Below, one piece after another: positions 24,033 to 33,704 of a DNA stretch of 42,006 nucleotides (its first letter is position 1; the number at the start of each line of letters is the position of its first letter). Location: NCBI GenBank assembly GCA_937995865.1, contig CALKJA010000093.1, forward strand, positions 1 to 42,006, read 5' to 3'. This DNA comes from an uncultured Paracoccaceae bacterium (GTDB taxonomy: Bacteria; Pseudomonadota; Alphaproteobacteria; Rhodobacterales; Rhodobacteraceae). The position numbers and the translations under genes are program-made. Below the pieces are notes generated by a model. That model searched no databases and was not told where the DNA came from. It saw only the letters and a list, made by a program, of their open reading frames with translations.

Positions 24033-26123
24033 ATGCAGACTTGGCGCTTGGATGATGCGCGGCAAAGCCTTGTGCTGGCCGCACGCAGGGAACGCTTGCC
24101 TGAGATCGTTTATTGGGGCGCACCCCTACCGGACTCAGATGACCCACGGGAAATCGCGGTGGGGCACGCGATAGATGTGACCGGCGGGATGCTGGACGAA
24201 AATCCGGACCTAAGCATTTGCCCGGAAGCGGTGCGCAGCTTTCCGGGCCAGCCCGGTCTGATCCTGCGCGACGGAGACGGCACGCCGCTTTTGCCCAAAT
24301 TCTGTTTTGCCCATGCTGAGCAAGGTGAAAACAGCCAAAGCCTGAGCCTGACCTTCAAAGATCAAGCAAATGCGCTGACCTATACCGCGCATTTTGCGCT
24401 GGATCCTTTGACCCATATTATCACCGCGCGCGCCGTGCTTGAGGCTGAAAGCCCTGTGCATCTTCATTGGCTCTCAGCCCCGGTTTTTCCGGCACCGCAG
24501 CAATCTAAAGAAATGATCGACTTTCACGGCAAATGGTGCGGTGAGTTTCAAACCTCCACGACACCTTGGAGCGCAGGAATGCGGTTCCGCGAGAATAGAA
24601 CCGGTCGGACTGGCCATGAACATTTCCCGGGCCTGATCATCCCCTGCGACGGAGCAACAAACACCCAAGGTCAGGCTTACGGATTTCACTATGGCTGGTC
24701 CGGCGGACACAAAATGATCGCTGAAGAGCTGCCCGACGGCCGCCGCCAGATCCAGTTTGGCCACGCCGCACGTATGGAGCCTGACCCTGCTACCCGCTTT
24801 GAGACCTCTCCGCTCTATGCAACCTACTCACAGGATGGGCTGAACGGATGCGCCGTTAGCTTTCAGCGCCATCTGCGGGACCGCATCGTGCAATTCCCTG
24901 ACAAAAACCGCCCACGCCCAGTCCATTACAATTGCTGGGAGGCGGTGTATTTCGATCACAACTTGCCAGTTCTCAAAGACATCGCAACCCGCGCCGCCAA
25001 ACTGGGCGCAGAACGCTTTGTGCTGGACGACGGATGGTTTGGTCAGCGCGACGATGACACCACCTCGCTCAGCGATTGGGAAGTCGATCCGCGCAAATAC
25101 CCCAACGGTCTTGGCCCTTTGATCGATCACGTGCACAGCGCTGGGATGAGCTTTGGCATCTGGTTTGAGCCTGAGATGATCAACCCAGATAGCAACCTTT
25201 ACCGTGCGCACCCGGATTGGGCACTCGGATCAGAAGATCAAACGCTGGGCCGGCAGCAAAAAGCGCTGAATATGGCGCTGCCTGATGTGCGTGATTTCAT
25301 CTTTGATCGGATGGCCAAGATCCTTTCAGACCATGAAATTGACTACATCAAGTGGGACCATAACCGCGTTTTACCGATGCCGGACGCGTCGCAAACCCGT
25401 GGCTCTTATGCGCTGATCGACCGGCTCCGCACCGCCTTTCCGCATGTTGAGATCGAAAGTTGCGCATCGGGCGGCGGGCGCATTGATTTCGGCATCCTCA
25501 ACCGCACCCACCGGGTCTGGTTGTCCGATAGCAATGATGCGCTTGAACGCTTGCGCATCCAGCACAATGCAGCGCTCTTTTTACCAAGCGTTGTGACCGG
25601 CTCTCATGTGGGGCCGCGCCATTGCCACACATCGGGCCGCATCTTTGATATCTCGTATCGCGCTTGGGTCGCGGCTCAGCGTCATATGGGCTTTGAGATG
25701 GATCCACGTGAGTTAGACGCGCGCGAAGAAACGGTCCTGACTGAGGTTACAAGTTGGTACAAACTCAACCGCGACTGGATGCACCGCGCTGATATCCTCA
25801 GGCTCGACAGCGCTGACCCGGCCGTTATCGCCGAACAGCAGCTGGCTGCGGATGGCAGCCGCTTTGTGGTATTCAACGGTGTGGCCGATACATCGGCGCA
25901 GATTGCGCCCCGCCCTCTGCGGCTGACCCGGCTGGATCCAAACGCACGGTACAAGACCCATTTGCTCAATCGCGCGTCTGCGCCAGGCCTCTCGCGCGGC
26001 ACACCCGTGATCAAAGAACGGGCCATCGAAACCTCTGGCGCTTGGCTGATGAGCCAGGGCCTCACGCTGCCTTGCGGTTTGCCGGGCAGCATGTGGGTGA
26101 TCGAAGGTGAGCGGCTGGACTAA
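24033..26123 (+). CDS. Alpha-galactosidase, glycoside hydrolase family 36
   Basis: Hydrolyses terminal alpha-1,6-galactosyl residues from imported oligosaccharides. Length is 696 residues with no signal peptide, so it acts in the cytoplasm after uptake. The N-terminal beta-supersandwich domain spans about residues 1-300. The catalytic barrel follows, with VLDDGWFGQRDDD, the nucleophile Asp442 in YIKWDHNR, the SCASGGGRID stretch, and the acid/base region LSDSNDA (Asp499/Asp502). These match GH36. It begins two bases after permease 2 and its stop merges with the ribosome site of the next gene (TAAGGAG). GH36 also contains other activities, but alpha-galactosidase fits the motifs and neighbours. 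Confidence 0.92.
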   Translation: MQTWRLDDARQSLVLAARRERLPEIVYWGAPLPDSDDPREIAVGHAIDVTGGMLDENPDLSICPEAVRSFPGQPGLILRDGDGTPLLPKFCFAHAEQGENSQSLSLTFKDQANALTYTAHFALDPLTHIITARAVLEAESPVHLHWLSAPVFPAPQQSKEMIDFHGKWCGEFQTSTTPWSAGMRFRENRTGRTGHEHFPGLIIPCDGATNTQGQAYGFHYGWSGGHKMIAEELPDGRRQIQFGHAARMEPDPATRFETSPLYATYSQDGLNGCAVSFQRHLRDRIVQFPDKNRPRPVHYNCWEAVYFDHNLPVLKDIATRAAKLGAERFVLDDGWFGQRDDDTTSLSDWEVDPRKYPNGLGPLIDHVHSAGMSFGIWFEPEMINPDSNLYRAHPDWALGSEDQTLGRQQKALNMALPDVRDFIFDRMAKILSDHEIDYIKWDHNRVLPMPDASQTRGSYALIDRLRTAFPHVEIESCASGGGRIDFGILNRTHRVWLSDSNDALERLRIQHNAALFLPSVVTGSHVGPRHCHTSGRIFDISYRAWVAAQRHMGFEMDPRELDAREETVLTEVTSWYKLNRDWMHRADILRLDSADPAVIAEQQLAADGSRFVVFNGVADTSAQIAPRPLRLTRLDPNARYKTHLLNRASAPGLSRGTPVIKERAIETSGAWLMSQGLTLPCGLPGSMWVIEGERLD

Positions 26124-26133
26124 GGAGATCTAC

Positions 26134-26901
26134 ATGACATATGCCAGATATTCAGACCTAGAGGGCGCGTCCGTCTACATTACAGGCGGAGGTTCAGGCA
26201 TCGGCGCTTCACTCACCGACGGGTTTATGAGCCAAGGCGCGAACGTTGCCTTCATAGGCCGCTCAGATGCAACTGAGTTTTGCGATGCAATGGTGGAAAA
26301 GCACGGCCGACGGCCCCTGTTCATTCAAGGCGACATCACAGATACAGACGCGCTTACCGGGTCAATGGATCAAGCAGCGGCCGCCCATGGGCCAATTACC
26401 ACGCTTGTAAACAACGCCGCCAATGACAAACGCCACAGTACGGCAGAAGTGGACAGCGCGTTTTGGGATTGGATGATTGCGATAAACCTCAAAGCCTATT
26501 TCTTTGCTTGCCAGCACGCGGCCCCCGGCATGGCCGCGGCGGGCGGCGGGTCTATGATCAACTTTAGCTCCATAAGTTATATGATGGGCAACGCAGGCTA
26601 CCCGATCTACACCGCCGCCAATTCTGGCATCACCGGGATGACCCGTAGCCTTGCGCGCGAATTTGGCCCGAGCCGCATCCGGGTCAACGCGCTCGCCCCT
26701 GGTTGGGTTTTGACTCAAAAGCAGAAGGATCTTTGGGTCACCGAAGATGGCCTTGCAGCGCATCTCGAACGGCAGTGCCTGAAAGACACATTGGAGCCCG
26801 ATGATATCATTGGTGGTGTGCTCTTTCTTGCCTCCAAAGCCTCCAAAATGATGACCGGGCAAGCTCTGGTGGTCGATGGCGGCGTCGTGGTAACGGGATA
26901 G
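26134..26901 (+). CDS. Short-chain dehydrogenase, probable D-galactose 1-dehydrogenase
   Basis: Probably oxidises D-galactose to D-galactonolactone with NAD(P)+. It is a classical SDR of 255 residues with the Rossmann motif TGGGSGIG near residue 17, the NNAAN-type stretch LVNNAANDKR, Ser146 and Tyr159. The usual catalytic lysine four residues after the tyrosine is replaced by Asn163 (YTAAN), confirmed in the DNA (AAT at 26620-26622). AGGAG precedes the ATG at 26134; the longer start at 26107 lies inside the GH36 gene. The position between alpha-galactosidase and dgoK supports the galactose role, but the missing lysine leaves the activity open. Confidence 0.82.
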   Translation: MTYARYSDLEGASVYITGGGSGIGASLTDGFMSQGANVAFIGRSDATEFCDAMVEKHGRRPLFIQGDITDTDALTGSMDQAAAAHGPITTLVNNAANDKRHSTAEVDSAFWDWMIAINLKAYFFACQHAAPGMAAAGGGSMINFSSISYMMGNAGYPIYTAANSGITGMTRSLAREFGPSRIRVNALAPGWVLTQKQKDLWVTEDGLAAHLERQCLKDTLEPDDIIGGVLFLASKASKMMTGQALVVDGGVVVTG

Positions 26902-26903
26902 CC

Positions 26904-27821
26904 ATGAATACGCACAGCAAAACCGCTGATTGGATCGCCGTAGACTGGGGCACGTCACGCCTTAGGGCGTGGGCAATGACCAACTCGGGCGCAGAGTTGA
27001 CCTCTGGCGCATCCGAGAAAGGCATGGGTGTCCTCGCGCCTGAACATTTCGAAGGCGCTTTGCTTGATGTTGTTTCGCCTTGGCTCGGCGGCGGGGCAAC
27101 GGATGTGATCGCTTGCGGGATGGTCGGATCTCGGCAAGGTTGGATCGAGGCGCCATATGCGGTGGTTCCATGCGCTGTATTGCCAACTGGCTATGCGATT
27201 CCAAAAACGAACAATGCACTGCTAAGGGTTCATGTGATCCCCGGTATCCGGCAAGACGCCCCCGCAGACGTCATGCGCGGCGAAGAGACCCAGATAGCGG
27301 GCTTTCTAGCCCTAAATCCGGGATGGGATGGGATCGTTTGCTTACCCGGAACCCACACCAAATGGGCACAGGTTTCAGCAGGCGAGCTTGTGTCCTTTCA
27401 GACGTTCATGACCGGTGAATTGTTCGCAACTCTTTCCGATGCCTCTGTGCTCAAGCATACCGTGGCACCCACGGGGTGGGACGAGGCTGCATTTGTCGAA
27501 GCTGTATCAGATGTCATGGCTAAGCCTGAAAAACTGGCCGCACGGCTCTTTTCGCTGCGGGCCGAAAACCTGTTACACGGGTTGGAAGGCGATACCGCCC
27601 GCGCGCGCCTATCAGGTTTGTTGATCGGCGCAGAATTGGCCGCAGCGCGCCCCTATTGGCTTGGCCAGCAAGTTGCCGTGATTGGGGCGTCAACGCTCAG
27701 TCAGATCTACGGCGCGGCCCTGTCAGCGCAAGGCGTTCCCGCAACAATCGCAGATGGCCCGCGGATGACACTCACAGGCCTGACAGCCGCATACAAAGCT
27801 CTGCGGGCCCGCGACGCATGA
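26904..27821 (+). CDS. dgoK: 2-dehydro-3-deoxygalactonokinase
   Basis: Phosphorylates 2-keto-3-deoxygalactonate to KDPGal using ATP. Length is 305 residues. The ASKHA-like opening AVDWGTSRLRAW, the GMVGSRQGW segment and the LPGTHTKWAQV motif mark the DgoK family. The start lies two bases after the preceding stop. It works with dgoA just downstream in the De Ley-Doudoroff route. Confidence 0.93.
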   Translation: MNTHSKTADWIAVDWGTSRLRAWAMTNSGAELTSGASEKGMGVLAPEHFEGALLDVVSPWLGGGATDVIACGMVGSRQGWIEAPYAVVPCAVLPTGYAIPKTNNALLRVHVIPGIRQDAPADVMRGEETQIAGFLALNPGWDGIVCLPGTHTKWAQVSAGELVSFQTFMTGELFATLSDASVLKHTVAPTGWDEAAFVEAVSDVMAKPEKLAARLFSLRAENLLHGLEGDTARARLSGLLIGAELAAARPYWLGQQVAVIGASTLSQIYGAALSAQGVPATIADGPRMTLTGLTAAYKALRARDA

Positions 27822-27881
27822 CACGCCCAACCCCTCATGGTCTTCAATGATCCCCAAACTCCCGCCGGAGGCAATCCACCG

Positions 27882-28496
27882 ATGACAGCCCGTCCCCTCA
27901 TCGCCATTTTGCGCGGCCTTACCCCGCCCGAGGCCGCACCTGCAGCCGAAGCGCTTATCGCGGCCGGTATCACGAAAATTGAAGTCCCGCTGAATTCGCC
28001 TGACCCGATGGAGAGCATCTCTGCCATGGCCCGCGTCGCCGCAGCGGCGGACGCTACTATTGGCGCGGGCACCGTTCTAAGCGTTGAGCGAGTCTCGCAG
28101 GTTCGCGATGCGGGTGGTACTTTGATCGTCTCGCCGAATTGCGATACAGACGTAATCCGAGCCACGGTTGCCGCAGGCATGGAAAGCTGGCCGGGCATCT
28201 TCACCCCGACCGAGGCATTTGCAGCCCTTCATGCAGGCGCGACGGGGCTCAAGCTCTTTCCCGGGAATATGGCTGGCCCCGGCGGCCTCAAAGCAATCCG
28301 TGCGGTGCTGCCCAAGGGATGCCCGGTCTATGCAGTGGGTGGTGCAGGCCCAGAGAATTTTGGCGAATGGATTGCCGCAAGCGCCGACGGATTCGGGATC
28401 GGTTCTGCCCTTTACAAACCCGGCATGAGCACACAAGACATCGCTACCCGCGCAGCGGCGCTTGTCAGGGCATATGACGAGGCGGCGCATGGTTGA
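27882..28496 (+). CDS. dgoA: 2-dehydro-3-deoxy-6-phosphogalactonate aldolase
   Basis: Splits KDPGal into pyruvate and glyceraldehyde 3-phosphate. The 204-residue length and the motifs [17 protein letters not shown] (with the catalytic Glu) and [10 protein letters not shown] (with the Schiff-base Lys) are those of the KDPG/KDPGal aldolase family. I start at 27882, with GGAGG ten bases upstream; an earlier in-frame ATG at 27837 adds 15 residues unlike the family. The end overlaps the next gene by eight bases. Position next to dgoK favours galactose rather than glucose substrate. Confidence 0.92.
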   Translation: MTARPLIAILRGLTPPEAAPAAEALIAAGITKIEVPLNSPDPMESISAMARVAAAADATIGAGTVLSVERVSQVRDAGGTLIVSPNCDTDVIRATVAAGMESWPGIFTPTEAFAALHAGATGLKLFPGNMAGPGGLKAIRAVLPKGCPVYAVGGAGPENFGEWIAASADGFGIGSALYKPGMSTQDIATRAAALVRAYDEAAHG

Positions 28497-29319
28497 GGTT
28501 TTTGACACCCACCAATGCACACTTGGCGAAGGGCCACTTTGGCACCCTAAGCGCCAAGAGCTGTTTTGGTTCGACATTGAAGCCATGCAGCTGCGTAGCG
28601 CTGTGCAGGTCTGGCAATTCTCTGAGCACGTATCGGCGGCCGGTTGGATCGATCGCGACACGCTGATGATCGCATCGGCCTCTGCGCTTTTTCAATTTGA
28701 CCTGCTCACCGGCATTCGCACCGATATAATTGAGCTTGAAGCGGACGATCCAGTGACCCGTTCCAACGATGGGCGCGCGGACCCGTGGGGCGGCTTTTGG
28801 ATTGGCACGATGGGCAAGAATGCCGAACCCGGTGCGGGCGCGATCTACCGCTTTTACCGAGGAGAATTGCAGCAGCTCTACCCAAACATCACGATCTCTA
28901 ACGCGATCTGCTTTGCTCCGGATCAATCTTGCGCCTACTGGTGCGACACACCCACCAAACAGATCATGCGCCAGCCATTGGCTGCTAATGATGGCTGGCC
29001 CGTAGGTGAGCCTGAAGTCTGCATCGACCTGAGTGAAACGGATTACAGCCCTGACGGCGCGCTGACAGATTCTGAGGGCACGATCTGGAACGCGCAATGG
29101 AGCAACCACCGCGTCGCTGCATATGCACCGGATGGAACCTTCCTTCGCGCGTTAGAGCTGCCCGCGGCGCAAGTGACTTGCCCAGCCTTTGGCGGGCCGG
29201 AGTTTCGCACGATGTTCGCCACATCTGCAGCCATCGGACTAAGCGGCGTTGACGATGGCAAAACCTTTGCCGCAACTGATCTAACCACTGGCCGACCTGA
29301 ACCACGAGTGATCTTATGA
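28489..29319 (+). CDS. SMP-30/gluconolactonase family lactonase, probable galactonolactonase
   Basis: Would hydrolyse the galactonolactone produced by the dehydrogenase to galactonate. It is a six-bladed beta-propeller of 276 residues. Expected metal-site segments are seen: EGPLWHP near the N-terminus, [26 protein letters not shown] and [13 protein letters not shown] use the ATG at 28489 with GAGG six bases upstream, inside the end of dgoA. The stop overlaps the next gene as ATGA. The substrate follows from the pathway. Confidence 0.9.
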   Translation: MVEVFDTHQCTLGEGPLWHPKRQELFWFDIEAMQLRSAVQVWQFSEHVSAAGWIDRDTLMIASASALFQFDLLTGIRTDIIELEADDPVTRSNDGRADPWGGFWIGTMGKNAEPGAGAIYRFYRGELQQLYPNITISNAICFAPDQSCAYWCDTPTKQIMRQPLAANDGWPVGEPEVCIDLSETDYSPDGALTDSEGTIWNAQWSNHRVAAYAPDGTFLRALELPAAQVTCPAFGGPEFRTMFATSAAIGLSGVDDGKTFAATDLTTGRPEPRVIL

Positions 29320-31250
29320 CAAACCGCACGTTGGGTGTTTGCTATTACCCTGAACATTGGCCGCAAGAGATGTGGGCCGCTGATGCTGCTGAGATGGTCG
29401 AAACTGGCCTGACTTGGGTACGCATCGGTGAATTTGCGTGGTCCCGGATCGAAGCTGAACCCGGCACGCTGACTTGGGACTGGCTGGATGACGCCGTGGA
29501 AACCTTGGGTGCGGCGGGTCTGAAGGTTATCATGGGCACGCCAACCGCCACACCTCCTCGTTGGATGTTGGATAAGCATCCCGATATGTTGGCTTATGAC
29601 GCTGAGGGCCGCCGGCGCGGGTTTGGGTCCCGGCGGCATTATTGTTTTTCACACGAGGGATACCGCGAAGAGTCGCGCCGGATCACAACACTGATGGCAG
29701 AGCGTTATGGTGCAAACCCTCATGTGCAGGCATGGCAGACCGACAACGAATATGACTGCCACGATACGGCCATCAGCTATTCCCCGTCCGCGCGACTGGC
29801 CTTTCAAGATTGGCTTGCCCAGCGGTATCAATCGACAGATGCCATGAACCGTGCGTGGGGAAACGTGTTTTGGTCTATGGATTATGACGGTTTTGATCAG
29901 GTTGGCCTGCCCAACCTAACGGTAACAGAACCGAATCCGGCCCATATCCTCGCCTTCCGACGGTTTTCATCGGATCAGGTGGTCCTGTTCAACAAGGTGC
30001 AGTGTGACGCGATCCGCAAGCATTCGGATGCGCCGATTGTTCACAATTTCATGGGCCGCATTACCAGCTTTGACCACTACGATGTGTCCCGCGATCTCGA
30101 TATTGCTAGCTGGGACAGCTACCCTCTTGGGTTCCTTATGGATCGCAATGACGCGCCCGAGGATTTCAAATCGCGCTATCTGCGACAGGGTGATCCGGAT
30201 TTTCAGGCGTTTCACCACGATCTGTACCGCACCTGCGGCAGCTTGCGCGCTGGCGAAGCGCCTGAGAACGGCCGCCTCTGGGTGATGGAGCAACAGCCCG
30301 GCCCGGTGAATTGGGCGCCGTGGAACCCTGCACCCCTGCCCGGCATGGCGCGCCTTTGGGCATGGGAGGCGTTTGCCCATGGCGCTGAAGCTGTGTGTTA
30401 CTTCCGCTGGCGGCAGGCCCCAATGGCGCAAGAGCAGATGCATGCGGGCCTTAAGCGCCCGGACAATGCTCCCGCGCCTGCCCTTTCTGAGGCCGCGCAA
30501 GTCGCCGCAGAAATCGCGCAAATGCCCAAGGCCGGAACGATCCGCGCACAGGTTGCACTGATCTTTGACTTTGACAGTGCGTATGCTTGGGAAGCCCAAC
30601 CGCAGGGTCGGGATTTCGATTATTTCCATCTGGTCTATGAGACCTATCGCGCGCTGCGCGCAAGTGGCCTCAGCGTTGATATTCTCCCGGCGGATCGCCG
30701 CGACTACACCGGGTACACATTGATCTTTGCGCCCGGCCTTTTGCATCTGGGCACATCCCGAATGGCCGCGCTTGCCAGCTCGGGCGCGCAGGTCGTGCTT
30801 GGCCCGCGTGCCGGAACGCGCGATACAGAGATGACTATGCCCACACCACTTGGCCCTAACATCCTTGGGCTTGATGCGACGATCGCATTCACAGAAAGCC
30901 TGCCGCCCGCGCATCCAATCGCATTGGAAAACGGCGGCTCCATTTGGAAATGGTTCGAGGCTTTGGAAGGCAACGCAGACGTGATTGAAGCAACAACCGA
31001 TGGCCGTCCTGCGATGGTTGCCTTTGGTGCGTTGCACTATCTTGCCGGATGGGCTGATCCGGAAGCACTTGTACGCATCGTCCGCCAGATGGCTGCAAAA
31101 GCCGGCCTTGATACATTGGATCTGCCCGAGGGTTTGCGGGTGCGCGATACCGCCACGCATCGCTTTTGGATCAACTATGGCGCGGAACCCTCAATGTTTG
31201 AGGGTCGCACCATCGGCGCGGCAGATGTCCTTTGGGAGCCGCTGGCGTGA
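29316..31250 (+). CDS. Beta-galactosidase, glycoside hydrolase family 42
   Basis: Hydrolyses beta-galactosides in the cytoplasm, 644 residues, no signal peptide. The N-terminus GVCYYPEHWPQEMWAADA is typical GH42. The acid/base is Glu145 in QTDNEYDCHD, and the nucleophile is Glu325 in VMEQQPGPVNW. It overlaps the lactonase gene (ATGA) and the epimerase gene (GTGA). With the GH36 enzyme it gives the cluster access to both anomeric types of galactoside. Confidence 0.94.
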   Translation: MTNRTLGVCYYPEHWPQEMWAADAAEMVETGLTWVRIGEFAWSRIEAEPGTLTWDWLDDAVETLGAAGLKVIMGTPTATPPRWMLDKHPDMLAYDAEGRRRGFGSRRHYCFSHEGYREESRRITTLMAERYGANPHVQAWQTDNEYDCHDTAISYSPSARLAFQDWLAQRYQSTDAMNRAWGNVFWSMDYDGFDQVGLPNLTVTEPNPAHILAFRRFSSDQVVLFNKVQCDAIRKHSDAPIVHNFMGRITSFDHYDVSRDLDIASWDSYPLGFLMDRNDAPEDFKSRYLRQGDPDFQAFHHDLYRTCGSLRAGEAPENGRLWVMEQQPGPVNWAPWNPAPLPGMARLWAWEAFAHGAEAVCYFRWRQAPMAQEQMHAGLKRPDNAPAPALSEAAQVAAEIAQMPKAGTIRAQVALIFDFDSAYAWEAQPQGRDFDYFHLVYETYRALRASGLSVDILPADRRDYTGYTLIFAPGLLHLGTSRMAALASSGAQVVLGPRAGTRDTEMTMPTPLGPNILGLDATIAFTESLPPAHPIALENGGSIWKWFEALEGNADVIEATTDGRPAMVAFGALHYLAGWADPEALVRIVRQMAAKAGLDTLDLPEGLRVRDTATHRFWINYGAEPSMFEGRTIGAADVLWEPLA

Positions 31251-32254
31251 TACCTTTTGGCAAAACCCAAGGCGGTCGCGAAGTTCATGCCATTGATATC
31301 ACCTCAGGCACACTTTCCGCGCGCATCCTGACCTTTGGTGCAATCCTCAACGATGTGCGGTTGGCGGGGGTGGAGTATGCCTTGACCCTGGGCTCGCCAG
31401 ATCTGGCGGCGTATGAGGGGCCGATGGCCTCGTTCGGGTCATATATGGGGCCCGTCGTAAACCGCATCCGAGGGGCGCAGGCCGATATCGATGGTCGATC
31501 CTATGAGTTTGAGGTAAATTTCGAACGTCGCCACACATTGCATTCCGGTTCTGAAGGCAGTCACCGCCATATTTGGACCGTGGACGATCAAGGTGCGGAT
31601 TATGTGCGGCTCTCATTGGTTTTGCCCCATGGCATGGGCGGGTTTCCCGGTAACCGGCATGTGGCGCTGGCTTATCGCATTGAAGGGGACGCGCTGGTGA
31701 TGACGGTGCATGCCACCACAGACGCACCCACGCTGTTGAGCTTTGCCAATCACTCTTACTGGACGTTGGACGGGGAACCCGGCTATGCGGGCCATACCCT
31801 TACCTGCCCCGCAAACATGTATCTCGAGGCGGATGACGCTTTGATGCCCACAGGCAAGATCCTGCCTGTGACGGGCACCGCATATGACGCGCGCGACGGC
31901 CTTACGCTTGCCGGAAATGAAGATCAGTTTTTTGATATGAACTACTGCTTCTCAGATTGTGATCAACCGCTGCGCAATATGGCGGTTTTGCGTGGAACAA
32001 CGGGCGTGACGCTGCATATGGACAGCACCGCACCCGGCTTACAGGTCTATGATTGCGCGACAATTAGGGCGGAGGGTTTTGAAACCCATCACCCAACCCC
32101 TTACGGCCCCTATGCCGGCCTTGCTCTGGAGGCGCAGCGCTGGCCCGGCGCATTGGAGCACAAGCATTTTCCGTCGATCGCATATGGACCAGACAAAGGA
32201 TTTGAGCAGACCGTCCGCTGGCGTTTCTCAAACTCACCTGCACAAGACGCTTAG
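31247..32254 (+). CDS. galM: Aldose 1-epimerase (mutarotase)
   Basis: Interconverts alpha and beta anomers of galactose released by the two galactosidases, 335 residues. The histidine in FANHSYWTLDG and the glutamate in LALEAQRWPG are the expected catalytic pair. I use the GTG at 31247, which overlaps the previous stop as GTGA and has GGGAG eight bases upstream; a TTG at 31232 is possible. It ends the forward operon, and its stop codon overlaps the stop of the convergent puuD gene, so there is no space for a terminator. Confidence 0.91.
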   Translation: MIPFGKTQGGREVHAIDITSGTLSARILTFGAILNDVRLAGVEYALTLGSPDLAAYEGPMASFGSYMGPVVNRIRGAQADIDGRSYEFEVNFERRHTLHSGSEGSHRHIWTVDDQGADYVRLSLVLPHGMGGFPGNRHVALAYRIEGDALVMTVHATTDAPTLLSFANHSYWTLDGEPGYAGHTLTCPANMYLEADDALMPTGKILPVTGTAYDARDGLTLAGNEDQFFDMNYCFSDCDQPLRNMAVLRGTTGVTLHMDSTAPGLQVYDCATIRAEGFETHHPTPYGPYAGLALEAQRWPGALEHKHFPSIAYGPDKGFEQTVRWRFSNSPAQDA

Positions 32255-33465
32255 TTCAGAGCTACATCTCGATACCACGCGGCGATAAGCGCGCGCTCAT
32301 CATCTTCCATGCGCGCCAAGTTGGCAGGGGGCATGGCGTGGCTCACGGCGGCCTGAAGGTAGATCTGCTGCGCATGACGTGCCACATCCGCTTCGGTTTC
32401 AAGCACAACCGCCTTTGGCGCCCAATGTAGGCCCGGCCAAACAGGCTCTGCCGCGTGGCACATTGAGCACCGCCCGATCACCACATCATGCACAGCCGTG
32501 AATTCTGCATGCTGTAAGAATTCCGCCTGCGCATTGCTCAGATCATCGGCCGTTCGCGCGGGCTGACCCCACGTGCTGACCCAAATGATCGCAAGGAAAA
32601 TCACAACCGTAACAGCCCATGTCCAATGCAGATGTCCACCGCGTGCATGCAGCGTGTTGAAATAGTGCCGGATCGTCACCCCCAACAAGAATACAAGCGA
32701 GGCGATCAGCCACGCATACTCAACTCCAAACGCAAGCGGGTAGTGGTTAGACAACATAAGAAAAATCACGGGCAACGTCAGATAATTGTTATGGGTTGAG
32801 CGCAGTTTGGCGATCTTGCCGTATTTGGGATCCGGCGTACGCCCAGCGATCAGATCGGCGACCACGACCCGCTGATTGGGCATGATTATGAAAAAGACGT
32901 TCCCGCTCATGATCGTGGCCGTAAAGGCCCCTAAATGCAAAAGTGCTGCGCGCCCGCTGAACACATTAGTGTAAAAAATTGCCATGCCGACAATCACCAC
33001 AAAGAGCGCCAACATCATGGCTGTGGGGTAGTCCCCAAGCTTAGATTTGCACAGCAGATCATAGATCAACCAGCCTATGCCCAGCGATGCTGCAGACAGT
33101 AAAACGCCCTGCCAGACCGCCAGATCAGCAACGTTAGGATCGATCAAATAAAACTCAGCACCCAGGTAATAAACCAGCGCGAGCATCGCAAAGCCGCTGA
33201 GCCATGTTGCATAGCTTTCCCATTTGAACCACGTCAGATGCTCGGGCATGGCACTTGGCGCCACGAGGTATTTCTGAATGTGGTAAAAACCTCCTCCGTG
33301 AACCTGCCATTCTTCGCCGTCTGCAGGGCCTGTGATCTCGCGGTTCAGCCCAAGATCCAAGGCGATGAAGTAAAATGAAGAACCGATCCAAGCGATGGCT
33401 GTGATGACATGCAGCCATCGCACCGCAAATTCGGCCCAAGACATGAATATGGCGAAATCAAGCAT
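32251..33465 (-). CDS. puuD: Membrane-bound urate oxidase PuuD with cytochrome c domain
   Basis: Oxidises urate to 5-hydroxyisourate and probably passes electrons to the respiratory chain, so it need not make hydrogen peroxide. The first ~310 residues contain about eight hydrophobic helices of the PuuD membrane domain, with RWLHVITAIAWIGSSFYFIALD near the start. The C-terminal ~90 residues form a cytochrome c domain with CSMCH at residues 333-337 and a likely axial Met378 (HAMPPAN). The length is 404. AAGGAG precedes the ATG, and a hairpin GCTGC/GCAGC (33479-33491) lies in the leader. It converges on galM with overlapping stops. Confidence 0.95.
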   Translation of the reverse strand: MLDFAIFMSWAEFAVRWLHVITAIAWIGSSFYFIALDLGLNREITGPADGEEWQVHGGGFYHIQKYLVAPSAMPEHLTWFKWESYATWLSGFAMLALVYYLGAEFYLIDPNVADLAVWQGVLLSAASLGIGWLIYDLLCKSKLGDYPTAMMLALFVVIVGMAIFYTNVFSGRAALLHLGAFTATIMSGNVFFIIMPNQRVVVADLIAGRTPDPKYGKIAKLRSTHNNYLTLPVIFLMLSNHYPLAFGVEYAWLIASLVFLLGVTIRHYFNTLHARGGHLHWTWAVTVVIFLAIIWVSTWGQPARTADDLSNAQAEFLQHAEFTAVHDVVIGRCSMCHAAEPVWPGLHWAPKAVVLETEADVARHAQQIYLQAAVSHAMPPANLARMEDDERALIAAWYRDVALN

Positions 33466-33704
33466 CGCGGCTCCTTATGCTGCGACGCAGCTTGAAAGGG
33501 CTTTGACTTGGATGCAAGTGGCATCATTGCAGCCAACGCATCAGCCTATTGATAAAGGCGCAATTTCAACCCTCAGCAGTTCCGCGCGCAACCAATCCTT
33601 GTTTTCATGCGTTTGACTCAACCCATGAAAAATGACACGTTTCTGGCTCTTAGAATATGAGCATGGCCCTTTTTTGCTGGGCTTCAAGGATTGGGGACGT
33701 CCAA

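Noticed and set aside
29967-31160. 397-codon minus-strand frame inside the GH42 gene
   Set aside because: Composition is Arg/Cys/His-rich, as expected for an antisense shadow, and the forward strand has all GH42 motifs.
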